NCBI RefSeq assembly: GCF_009830125.1
Contig: NZ_WUPT01000004.1
Location: forward strand, 62,001-126,000
Direction: 5' to 3'
Origin: Kangsaoukella pontilimi
Lineage (GTDB): Bacteria > Pseudomonadota > Alphaproteobacteria > Rhodobacterales > Rhodobacteraceae
Length of the DNA: 64,000 bases
Shown: piece after piece, positions 25,806 through 34,664 of the stretch
How positions within the stretch are numbered: position 1 is the stretch's first letter
Layout: every line of letters starts with the position of its first letter
Made by a program: the position numbers and the translations under genes
Notes under the pieces: generated by a model
Told to the model about the DNA's origin: nothing
The model's input: the letters and a program-made list of their open reading frames with translations, nothing else
The model's database searches: none

Positions 25806-26177
25806 TCAGAGTGCGATCTTGGCGATGGCGAACAGGGCCGTCGCGGCCGCGCCATAGCTGAGACAAATCATCAAGATGATAGCGATTTTCCGGGCCAGAC
25901 CGTGGACGTAATCCTCGATCAGCACCTGCACGCCGCTCTTGAAATGCATGAAGCCCACCGCCAGCGTCAGCGCTGCCACGATGGCCGGGAAGGGCCGCGA
26001 GAAATAGGCGACGACCGCATCATGCGGCTCGCCCAGCATCGGCCCAAAGGTGAAAACGAAAAGCGGGGTCAGGATCAGGAGCGCAACCGACGACTTGGTC
26101 ATTGCCCAGTGATGCTCGGTCCCCTCGCGGGCCGAGCCCATGCCGACGGCGCGCTTCAGATCGGTCAGATATGCCAT
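25806..26177 (-). CDS. sdhD: Succinate dehydrogenase membrane anchor subunit
   Basis: 123 residues with three membrane helices (SVALLILTPLFVFTFG; FPAIVAALTLAVGFMHF; IAIILMICLSYGAAATALFAI). The HFKSGVQVLIEDYVHG segment carries the heme/quinone-site His and the conserved DYVHG. Starts 13 bp after sdhC and ends 9 bp before sdhA. Confidence 0.92.
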   Translation of the reverse strand: MAYLTDLKRAVGMGSAREGTEHHWAMTKSSVALLILTPLFVFTFGPMLGEPHDAVVAYFSRPFPAIVAALTLAVGFMHFKSGVQVLIEDYVHGLARKIAIILMICLSYGAAATALFAIAKIAL

Positions 26178-26190
26178 GCGAGAGCCCTCC

Positions 26191-26574
26191 TCAGACCGCG
26201 ACGAGCGTGATCAGCGTCAGCACGAGCGACCCGCCGATGACCGCAAGACCGAGCTTTTCGGCAACTGGCACTTCAAGTCCGCGCCCCGTGTCCCAAATAA
26301 GGTGCCGGACGCCAGCCAGTGCGTGGTACCAGAGCGCCCAGACCGACAGCGCCATGACGAGATCACCGAACCAGGACGTGATGACCGCATCGGCGGTGGC
26401 GAAGGCCTCGGGTCCGGTTGCAGCCGCCAAAAACCACCAGACGATCAGAAGTGCCGCGACCAAAAGGGCATTGCCCGTGATACGCGTCAGGATCGAAGTC
26501 ATCGAGGTCAGTTGCGGGCGGTAAATCGTCAGATGCGGCGAGAGGGGGCGGTTGCCCCTATTCACATCGGCCAT
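26191..26574 (-). CDS. sdhC: Succinate dehydrogenase cytochrome b556 subunit
   Basis: 127 residues. Begins NRPLSPHLTIYRPQLTSMTSILTRITG (split: RPLSPHLTIYRPQ is the SdhC signature), with the quinone-site Ser in the SILTRITG region and the heme-ligand His in WYHALAGVRHLIWDTG near 84. Three helices. First gene of the sdh operon; two TGTGATCACA-type palindromes lie 114-144 bp upstream of its start. Confidence 0.93.
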   Translation of the reverse strand: MADVNRGNRPLSPHLTIYRPQLTSMTSILTRITGNALLVAALLIVWWFLAAATGPEAFATADAVITSWFGDLVMALSVWALWYHALAGVRHLIWDTGRGLEVPVAEKLGLAVIGGSLVLTLITLVAV

Positions 26575-26687
26575 GTGTTTTCCCTTCCGTTGCTTGCCTA
26601 ATGAATAACGGTTTTTCGGGAAGTGTCACGCCATCAGGGCGCGGCGTTTTGCCTTTTAACGCTCACAATCGAAGGAAATTTCCCTAA

Positions 26688-26718
26688 TGTGATCACACAT
26701 TGGAAAACAGTGATCACA
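26688..26718. promoter_or_regulatory. Paired TGTGATCACA palindromes upstream of sdhC
   Basis: TGTGATCACA at 26688-26697 and AGTGATCACA (9 of 10) at 26709-26718, centres 21 bp apart. The same pair with the same 21-bp spacing lies upstream of sucC (32358-32388). A shared regulator of the two TCA operons is inferred; the GntR-family activator AkgR known from Rhodobacter sphaeroides is a candidate. Confidence 0.65.
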
Positions 26719-26733
26719 AATACTGAAACGACT

Positions 26734-26759
26734 CGGGGCCGCCCATCTGGACGGCCCCG
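26734..26759 (-). terminator. Possible terminator after the DoxX gene
   Basis: CGGGGCCG / CGGCCCCG, 8-bp perfect stem with a 10-nt loop, 20 bp downstream of the DoxX stop on the minus strand; only GTTTC follows, no long T-run. Confidence 0.5.
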
Positions 26760-26779
26760 GCACGAGGGAATTTGGCTTA

Positions 26780-27214
26780 TCAGGCCTTGTTGCCACGAAG
26801 CGCGAAGAACAGACCCGTGGCAAGAAGCAGCGTCTGGAACTCCATGCCGCCGAAGGGATGGCTTTCAGAAGGCATGTTGCTCCACTGGCCCCAGTGGACG
26901 AGGTAGATCGCGCCGACCATCGTCACGGCGATCGCAACGCCCGAGAGGCGGCTCGTCAGATCACCGATGGCGTTCGGGATGAAACGCCCGGCGATGATGC
27001 CGGCACCGGCGGCGATTTCGGCAAGGGCGACCAGTAGCCAGAGAGCGTAGGGCAGCCCCATCCACTCGGCGCCTGCAGCGATGTTCGGAAACTTGTCGAG
27101 GCCGTGGTAGATGAACGTGCCGGCCAGAGACAGGCGGATCAGGATATCGGCGCCGCCCACGGTGGGCAGGCTGAGCGCGGTCGAGTTCGTGGAATTGGTG
27201 GTCGTGGTGGTCAT
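26780..27214 (-). CDS. DoxX family membrane protein
   Basis: 144 residues from the ATG at 27214 (MTTTTTNSTNSTALS); a 16-codon earlier start is possible. Four membrane helices with the DoxX start LIRLSLAGTFIYHGLDKF near 25, then GLPYALWLLVALAEIAAGAGIIAGRF and a final LLLATGLFFALRG. Members are quinone-related or oxidative-stress membrane proteins of uncertain role. It lies upstream of the sdh operon on the same strand but is separated by a hairpin and the sdh control region. Confidence 0.8.
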   Translation of the reverse strand: MTTTTTNSTNSTALSLPTVGGADILIRLSLAGTFIYHGLDKFPNIAAGAEWMGLPYALWLLVALAEIAAGAGIIAGRFIPNAIGDLTSRLSGVAIAVTMVGAIYLVHWGQWSNMPSESHPFGGMEFQTLLLATGLFFALRGNKA

Positions 27215-27303
27215 TATAAGTGCTCCGTCAGAAGTGATCTGACGAGCCAGATATTTCCGCACCTAAAATCAGTCAAAGCGCAGATTATGCGCGCAAACGC
27301 ACA

Positions 27304-28332
27304 TTAAGTCGGTATCAGCACCCAGTAGTCGAGGTCCAGCAACACGCCGTCAGCGTATTTGCCGTCTTCGCCCCTGAGTGAGCAGGCCGGAGCCCCGGCC
27401 TTCTGAGCAACCAGCCTCAGCCTCAGCGCTCCGACGGATGGCACAGCTGTCTCGGCCTTGTCCAGAACCTCGGACCAGGCGGTGACGGTGTCGCCCGCGA
27501 AACAGGGCGAGACATGCGCGCCGCCATTCAAAGCGGCAATGATCTGCGCATTGGCCAGCCCGTTAAAGGACAGCGCCCGCGCAAGGCTGATCACGTGCCC
27601 GCCATAGATCAGGCGGCGGCCGTCCTCGCGGTTGGTGGCGTCGAAATGGACCTTGGCCGTGTTCTGCCAGAGGCGCGTCGCCATCATGTGCTCGGCTTCC
27701 TCGATGGTGACCCGGTCGACATGATCGATCCGTTCTCCGATCCCGTAGTCTCCCCAGCGATGCGGCTCGCCCGCCAACGTGAAATCGTAGGCCGCGAAGT
27801 CCAGCCCCTCGGGCACCACCAGAGCCGCTGGCGCGACGACATCGGGCAGGTCCGGCACAACGGTTTCGGGGGCGGGCGCCTCGGGGTCACGCTTGCGCAC
27901 CATGACCCAACGTACGTAATCCAGAACCTCTTCGCCGCGCTGGTTACGGCCCGTCGTCCGCACCCAGACCACGCCGTTCTTGCCGCTTGAGTTCTGCTTC
28001 AGCCCGATCACGCGCGACTGCGCCGTCAGGCTGTCGCCGGGATAAACCGGTCGCAGCCACCGGCCATCGGCGTAGCCCAGATTGGCCACGGCGTTCAGCG
28101 AGATGTCAGGCACCGTCTTGCCGAAGACGGTGTGGAACACGATCAGATCGTCAATGGGGCCGGACAGACCGCAGTCACGGGCAAATGCCTCGCACGAATG
28201 CAGTGCGTGGCGCGCGGGATAAAGCGCGTGATAGAGCGCCTTCTCGCCGCCGGCGAGCGTGCGCGGCACGGCGTGCTCGATCACCTCTCCGACGGTGTAG
28301 TCCTCGAAGAAGCGGCCCGGATTGGTCTTCAC
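27304..28332 (-). CDS. mch: Mesaconyl-CoA hydratase (beta-methylmalyl-CoA dehydratase)
   Basis: 342 residues with two MaoC/hotdog-like halves. N-terminal GRFFEDYTVGEVIEHAVPRT and DLIVFHTVFGKTVPDISLNAVANLGYADG (two adjoining motifs) and a second half HRWGDYGIGERIDHVDRVTIEE with WQNTAKVHFD and YGGHVISLARALSFNGL, all as in Mch of the ethylmalonyl-CoA pathway. It hydrates mesaconyl-(C1)-CoA to beta-methylmalyl-CoA in the cytoplasm. It is third in the order mcl2-nnrU-mch, 1 bp after nnrU, so it is co-expressed with the thioesterase. Confidence 0.94.
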   Translation of the reverse strand: MKTNPGRFFEDYTVGEVIEHAVPRTLAGGEKALYHALYPARHALHSCEAFARDCGLSGPIDDLIVFHTVFGKTVPDISLNAVANLGYADGRWLRPVYPGDSLTAQSRVIGLKQNSSGKNGVVWVRTTGRNQRGEEVLDYVRWVMVRKRDPEAPAPETVVPDLPDVVAPAALVVPEGLDFAAYDFTLAGEPHRWGDYGIGERIDHVDRVTIEEAEHMMATRLWQNTAKVHFDATNREDGRRLIYGGHVISLARALSFNGLANAQIIAALNGGAHVSPCFAGDTVTAWSEVLDKAETAVPSVGALRLRLVAQKAGAPACSLRGEDGKYADGVLLDLDYWVLIPT

Positions 28333-28333
28333 A

Positions 28334-28894
28334 TCATCCTCCGAACGGGAAATAGCCCAGCCAGGTGTGGATGCCCGCGATCACCCCGTAGATCACGAGC
28401 GAAATGATCGCGAGGCGCATATCGCCCATGGCGCTGCCGCCGTCGAAGGGGACGTAGGAATGCGCTGCGCGGTTGATCAGCGGCATCTCGATCAGTGCCC
28501 AGACGGCGATCCAGCCGAAAAGCACGATGGACGCCGTGTCTCCGTTGACCAGAAGATGCGCCACCGCCCAGATCACCGTGCCCCAGAGCATCGGGTGGCG
28601 GAAATACCGGCGGAGACGGCTTTTCGAGTTTCCGAGACCAAAAAGCGCGACCGCAACCAGCATGAGCAGATTGTTGATGCCGGTGGTGGCGGGCGAGCGG
28701 CCCCAGAGGAATTCGGTTTCCGCCCCGCGGTAGCCGATGACCATCAGGACAACTGATAAGAGCAAAACGACCGCAAAAAGGCCCTTGGACGCGTCGCCCA
28801 TCCTGTCCTGAAGCGCCTGTCTTGGACCCGGTGCGATCCGCTTGAATAGATGAGCCACCGTCCAGAGGATCAGCCCGAGAATAAGAAGTGTCAT
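28334..28894 (-). CDS. NnrU family membrane protein
   Basis: 186 residues, five to six membrane helices, with RHPMLWGTVIWAVAHLLVNGD near 98, the NnrU hallmark. NnrU proteins were first linked to nitric oxide metabolism, and relatives act in isoprenoid/carotenoid or heme-related chemistry. Here it is wedged between mcl2 (4-bp overlap) and mch (1-bp gap), so it is translated together with two ethylmalonyl-CoA pathway enzymes; no reason for this is apparent. Confidence 0.85.
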   Translation of the reverse strand: MTLLILGLILWTVAHLFKRIAPGPRQALQDRMGDASKGLFAVVLLLSVVLMVIGYRGAETEFLWGRSPATTGINNLLMLVAVALFGLGNSKSRLRRYFRHPMLWGTVIWAVAHLLVNGDTASIVLFGWIAVWALIEMPLINRAAHSYVPFDGGSAMGDMRLAIISLVIYGVIAGIHTWLGYFPFGG

Positions 28895-29745
28895 GACGTC
28901 TCCCTTGCCCGGATGGCGCCGGCGCGGGCGAGCGTCTTTCGGGCGGTCTCAATATGCAGGTTCTCGACGATCTTGCCGTCGACAACGGCCACACCTTCGC
29001 CTCGCCGGACGGCCTCGTCAAAGGCCTCGATCTGCTTTTCCGCCAGTGCGACTTCTTCGTCACCGGGCGCGAACACGGAATTGGCGATCTCGATCTGAGC
29101 CGGATGGATCAGCGTCTTCCCGTCCATACCCCAGGCGCGGCCCTGAACGCATTCGGCGGCCAGACCTTCGGCATCCTTGAAGGCGTTGTAAACTCCATCG
29201 ACACAGACGATCCCTGCCGCCCGCGCCGCCGCAAGGCAAAGCTGTATGGTCGTCAGCATCGGAGAACGGTCCCCGCCGGTTGCGCAGCCCAGTTCCTTGG
29301 CGAGGTCGTTTGTGCCGAGGACAAAGCCCGCGACAGCGGTGTGGTCGGCTATTGCAAGTGCATTCAGCGCGCCCCGTGGCGTCTCCATCATGCACCAGAG
29401 CGGTTTGCCCGGGACAAGGGCCGCAAGGGCATCGACCAGCCCGGGGCTATCGACCTTGGGCAGAAGCACGCCGTCACAGTCCATCCCGGCGACCGCTTCG
29501 GCATCGTCGCGGCCCCAGTCGGTATCGAGCCCGTTGATCCGGACGATTCGCTGTCGGTGACCATAGCCGCCGATCCGCAGCTCTTCCGCCAAGGCTGCGC
29601 GTGCCGCCGGTTTCTCATCGGGTGACACGGCATCTTCGAGGTCAAAGATGATGGCGTCGGCATCCAGACCGCGTGCCTTGTCCATCGCGCGCGCTCGCGA
29701 GGCGGGAATGTAAAGCACTGACCGGTAAAGAGCTTCCGCAGCCAT
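28891..29745 (-). CDS. mcl2: (3S)-Malyl-CoA thioesterase (CitE-like)
   Basis: 284 residues from ATG 29745 (MAAEALYRSVLYIP). CitE/Mcl superfamily barrel: ASRARAMDKARGLDADAIIFDLEDAVSPDEK region (Glu/Asp Mg2+ ligands), WCMMETPRGALNAL with the metal-binding Glu, GTNDLAKELG, and KTLIHPAQIEIAN near the end. Length and the RSVLYIPAS start fit Mcl2, which hydrolyses malyl-CoA to malate, rather than the longer Mcl1 lyase (about 318 residues). Together with Ccr, Ecm and Mch this supplies most of the pathway found in the window. Confidence 0.85.
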   Translation of the reverse strand: MAAEALYRSVLYIPASRARAMDKARGLDADAIIFDLEDAVSPDEKPAARAALAEELRIGGYGHRQRIVRINGLDTDWGRDDAEAVAGMDCDGVLLPKVDSPGLVDALAALVPGKPLWCMMETPRGALNALAIADHTAVAGFVLGTNDLAKELGCATGGDRSPMLTTIQLCLAAARAAGIVCVDGVYNAFKDAEGLAAECVQGRAWGMDGKTLIHPAQIEIANSVFAPGDEEVALAEKQIEAFDEAVRRGEGVAVVDGKIVENLHIETARKTLARAGAIRARETS

Positions 29746-29758
29746 GATTCGATCCTCT

Positions 29759-29773
29759 CGCAAGATTCTTGCG
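29759..29773. promoter_or_regulatory. 15-bp palindrome just upstream of mcl2
   Basis: CGCAAGA-T-TCTTGCG, perfect 7-bp arms, 13 bp before the mcl2 start. In the mRNA it lies immediately before the GAGAGGAT ribosome-binding region. It could be an operator or an RNA hairpin. Confidence 0.4.
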
Positions 29774-29783
29774 CGAAACTGCA

Positions 29784-29824
29784 CCGCAGCGCAGCAATCC
29801 GCAAGGGAATTCGCTGCGCTGCGG
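29784..29824. promoter_or_regulatory. 12-bp inverted repeat upstream of mcl2
   Basis: CCGCAGCGCAGC / GCTGCGCTGCGG, perfect arms with a 17-bp centre. On the minus strand the first arm continues as GCAGCGCAGCGAATT (complement of 29808-29822), matching the ecm upstream motif at 14 of 15 bases. Likely the operator or activator site of the mcl2-nnrU-mch operon. Confidence 0.5.
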
Positions 29825-29943
29825 CAAGAGCGCCGCGACTGCACATGACGACCGTTCGGCGCGTTAACCAGATTTTCCGGTTTCACGGCGCAGTCTGATC
29901 CCGCCTTCTCAAACGGGCCGGAAACCGGCCGGAAAGGACCAGA

Positions 29944-30245
29944 ATGTCGATCAGAACGCTCGCACTTGCCGCCGCCGCAGCCCTCGCTCTGCCTCAGGCT
30001 GCTGCCGCCCAACAGAACTGCGGCCCCCGTGTCGCCGTCATGGAACGGCTTCAGAACCACTATGGCGAGACGCGTCAGTCCATCGGAATGGCGGCCCAAA
30101 ACCGCGTAGTCGAGGTATTCGCGTCGGGCGAAACCGGGACGTGGACGATCACCGTGACTCTGCCGAACGGGATGATGTGCCTTGTCGCCAGCGGCCAGTC
30201 CTTCGAGACGCTGAGCGAGGCGCCAAAGCCCGCCGGCAAGCCCAG

Positions 30246-30249
<4 letters not shown>
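29944..30249 (+). CDS. Small secreted protein, unknown function
   Basis: 101 residues with a clear signal peptide (TLALAAAAALALPQAAAA, cut after about residue 22). The mature part starts QQNCGPRVAVMERLQNHYGETRQ (two pieces) and has WTITVTLPNGMMCLVASGQSF, giving two Cys likely joined in the periplasm. Such short proteins with NCGPR-VMERL occur widely in Rhodobacterales by my recollection; no function known. Divergent from mcl2 and convergent with 30246, overlapping it by 4 bp at the 3' ends. Confidence 0.7.
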
Positions 30250-32104
<1,855 letters not shown>

Positions 32105-32142
32105 TGATCCCCCTGTTCCAGAGATAACTCGCCTTCTGAATG

Positions 32143-32176
32143 GCCCGCGCTCGAGCATCCTCGGCGCGGGCTTTTT
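32143..32176 (+). terminator. Rho-independent terminator after mdh
   Basis: GCCCGCGC / GCGCGGGC, 8-bp stem with 13-nt loop, followed by TTTTT (32172-32176). The rest of the 32105-32497 gap holds the paired palindromes at 32358-32388 and the sucC promoter region; no gene seen. Confidence 0.88.
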
Positions 32177-32357
32177 CGTCTTATCGCCTCAGCATCGGCC
32201 TACTGTTTTCTCAGTTCCTGAGTATCCGAGTGCAGATACCCGTCGGCACCCGTCGCGGAAATAGGTCGGAGGACATGGTGCGCCTGGTTTCTCCCGCAAG
32301 CTTAGGCGAATACCAAAACATTCAAAGAATCAAAGCTGGAGGCGTCCGCGTACGCTT

Positions 32358-32388
32358 TGTGATCACACTTTTTTTGACTGTGATCACA
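32358..32388. promoter_or_regulatory. Paired TGTGATCACA palindromes upstream of sucC
   Basis: Two perfect TGTGATCACA sites at 32358-32367 and 32379-32388, centres 21 bp apart (two helical turns), 110-140 bp before the sucC GTG. Flanking TTT and AAA make the pair itself symmetrical. The same arrangement precedes sdhC (26688-26718). Confidence 0.7.
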
Positions 32389-32497
32389 AAAAGCGATTTT
32401 TCGCACCCTTTGGTCGCAGTGAGATGCTTTTCCCTTTGTTCACAGCAGTTGAACATGCGATGCGGTCTTTAACGACTGAACGAAAAGGGGACCGGAC

Positions 32498-33691
32498 GTG
32501 AATATTCATGAATACCAGGCCAAGGCACTCTTGCGCGATTATGGCGCGCCGGTGTCCGACGGACGGGCGGTACTCCGCGCCGAAGAAGCCAAGACCGCCG
32601 CAGGGGGTCTGGATGGTCCGCTCTGGGTGGTGAAGGCACAGATTCACGCAGGCGGTCGCGGCAAGGGAAGTTTCAAGGAGGCCGATGCGGGCGATGCCGG
32701 CGGCGTCAGGCTTGCCAAGTCGGTCGAAGAAGCCGCCGACGAGGCCAAGAAGATGCTGGGCCGCACGCTGGTGACCAAGCAGACCGGCCCCGCAGGCAAG
32801 CAGGTCAACCGTATCTACATCGAAGACGGCTCGGGCATCGAAACCGAAATGTACCTCGCCCTTCTGGTCGACCGTCAGACGAGCCGCATCTCCTTCGTCG
32901 CCTCGACGGAAGGCGGCATGGACATCGAAGAGGTTGCCGAGAAGACGCCAGAGAAGATTCTGTCCTTCAGCGTCGACCCCGCCACCGGGTACCAGCCGTT
33001 CCACGGCCGCCGCATTGCCTTTTCGCTCGGTCTCGAAGGGCCGCAGATCAAGCAATGCGTTCAACTCATGGGCACGCTCTACAAGCTCTTCGTGGACAAG
33101 GACATGGAGATGCTCGAGATCAACCCGCTGATCGTGACCGACAAGGGCGATCTGAAATGCCTCGACGCCAAGATGGGCTTCGACGGCAACGCGCTCTACC
33201 GTCATCCCGACATCATCGCGCTGCGTGACGAGACCGAGGAAGACCCCAAGGAACTCGCCGCGTCGAAATTCGACCTGAATTACATCGCGCTCGATGGTGA
33301 GATCGGTTGCATGGTGAACGGCGCGGGTCTGGCCATGGCGACGATGGACATCATCAAGCTCTATGGTGCCGAGCCTGCGAACTTCCTTGATGTTGGCGGT
33401 GGTGCCACCAAGGAAAAAGTCACCGAGGCGTTCAAGATCATTACGTCGGACCCGAACGTCAAAGGCATCCTTGTCAACATCTTCGGCGGCATCATGCGCT
33501 GCGACGTCATCGCCGAGGGCGTGGTCGCGGCGGTGAAGGAAGTAGGCCTCAAGGTGCCGCTGGTCGTGCGCCTCGAAGGCACCAACGTCGAAAAGGGCAA
33601 GGACATCATCAACAACTCGGGTCTGGATGTCATCGCGGCGGACGATCTGAAGGACGGCGCGCAGAAGATCGTCAAAGCGGTGAAGGGGTAA
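32498..33691 (+). CDS. sucC: Succinyl-CoA synthetase, beta subunit
   Basis: 397 residues, forms the alpha2beta2 enzyme with SucD for substrate-level phosphorylation in the TCA cycle. Starts at GTG with [19 protein letters not shown], preceded by AAAAGGGG. ATP-grasp features: [16 protein letters not shown] near 46 and the CoA-binding/catalytic [17 protein letters not shown] near 325. First gene of sucCDAB-lpd, 5 bp before sucD. Confidence 0.97.
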   Translation: MNIHEYQAKALLRDYGAPVSDGRAVLRAEEAKTAAGGLDGPLWVVKAQIHAGGRGKGSFKEADAGDAGGVRLAKSVEEAADEAKKMLGRTLVTKQTGPAGKQVNRIYIEDGSGIETEMYLALLVDRQTSRISFVASTEGGMDIEEVAEKTPEKILSFSVDPATGYQPFHGRRIAFSLGLEGPQIKQCVQLMGTLYKLFVDKDMEMLEINPLIVTDKGDLKCLDAKMGFDGNALYRHPDIIALRDETEEDPKELAASKFDLNYIALDGEIGCMVNGAGLAMATMDIIKLYGAEPANFLDVGGGATKEKVTEAFKIITSDPNVKGILVNIFGGIMRCDVIAEGVVAAVKEVGLKVPLVVRLEGTNVEKGKDIINNSGLDVIAADDLKDGAQKIVKAVKG

Positions 33692-33696
33692 CAGAC

Positions 33697-34578
33697 ATGG
33701 CCGTACTCGTAGACAAAGACACAAAGGTCATCTGTCAGGGCTTTACCGGCTCTCAGGGCACCTTTCACTCGGAACAGGCGATTGCCTATGGCACGCAGAT
33801 GGTCGGCGGGGTTACCCCCGGCAAGGGCGGGCAGTCGCATCTCGAACTGCCGGTCTTCAACTCCTGCCACGAAGCCGTGGCGGCGACCGGCGCGAATGCC
33901 TCGGTGATCTACGTGCCGCCCCCGTTTGCGGCGGATTCGATCCTGGAAGCCATCGACGCCGAGATTCCGCTCGTCGTCTGCATCACCGAGGGCATTCCGG
34001 TCCTCGACATGATGAAGGTGAAGCGCGCGCTCGAGACATCATCCACCACGCTCATCGGCCCGAACTGCCCTGGCGTCATCACGCCGGACGCCTGCAAGAT
34101 CGGCATCATGCCGGGCCATATCCACAAGCGCGGCTCCGTTGGTGTCGTCAGCCGTTCCGGCACGCTGACCTACGAGGCGGTCAAGCAGACCACGGATGTG
34201 GGCCTTGGACAGTCGACCTGCGTCGGCATCGGCGGCGACCCGATCAAGGGGACCGAGCATATCGACGTGCTGGAATGGTTCCTCGCCGATGACGAGACGC
34301 AGTCGATCATCATGATCGGCGAGATCGGCGGTTCGGCCGAAGAAGAGGCCGCGCAATTCCTGAAGGACGAGGCCAAACGCGGACGGTCGAAACCGACCGC
34401 TGGCTTCATTGCCGGCCGCACGGCGCCTCCGGGCCGCCGCATGGGCCACGCTGGCGCGATCGTCGCCGGTGGCAAGGGCGGTGCCGAGGACAAGATCGAA
34501 GCCATGCGCTCGGCCGGTATCGTCGTGGCCGAAAGCCCGGCGGGTCTGGGCGAGGCCGTTCTGGAGGCGATTGGTTAG
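33697..34578 (+). CDS. sucD: Succinyl-CoA synthetase, alpha subunit
   Basis: 293 residues. CoA-binding Rossmann part near the start ([19 protein letters not shown], residues 11-29), [21 protein letters not shown] near 118-138, and the phosphorylated histidine in [15 protein letters not shown] near 245. Five bases after sucC. A 9-bp hairpin follows its stop, before sucA. Confidence 0.97.
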   Translation: MAVLVDKDTKVICQGFTGSQGTFHSEQAIAYGTQMVGGVTPGKGGQSHLELPVFNSCHEAVAATGANASVIYVPPPFAADSILEAIDAEIPLVVCITEGIPVLDMMKVKRALETSSTTLIGPNCPGVITPDACKIGIMPGHIHKRGSVGVVSRSGTLTYEAVKQTTDVGLGQSTCVGIGGDPIKGTEHIDVLEWFLADDETQSIIMIGEIGGSAEEEAAQFLKDEAKRGRSKPTAGFIAGRTAPPGRRMGHAGAIVAGGKGGAEDKIEAMRSAGIVVAESPAGLGEAVLEAIG

Positions 34579-34590
34579 GACCTGTCAAGG

Positions 34591-34619
34591 CGCGCGGACA
34601 TTAACCGTCCGCGCGTCTT
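34591..34619 (+). terminator. Intra-operon hairpin between sucD and sucA
   Basis: CGCGCGGAC / GTCCGCGCG, 9-bp perfect stem, 7-nt loop, followed by TCTTT. It probably acts as a partial terminator or an mRNA processing point that sets sucCD against sucAB expression. Confidence 0.65.
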
Positions 34620-34664
34620 TCCGGCTCCGATGGCCTGGTAAATCGACATACGGGAGTGAATGAC

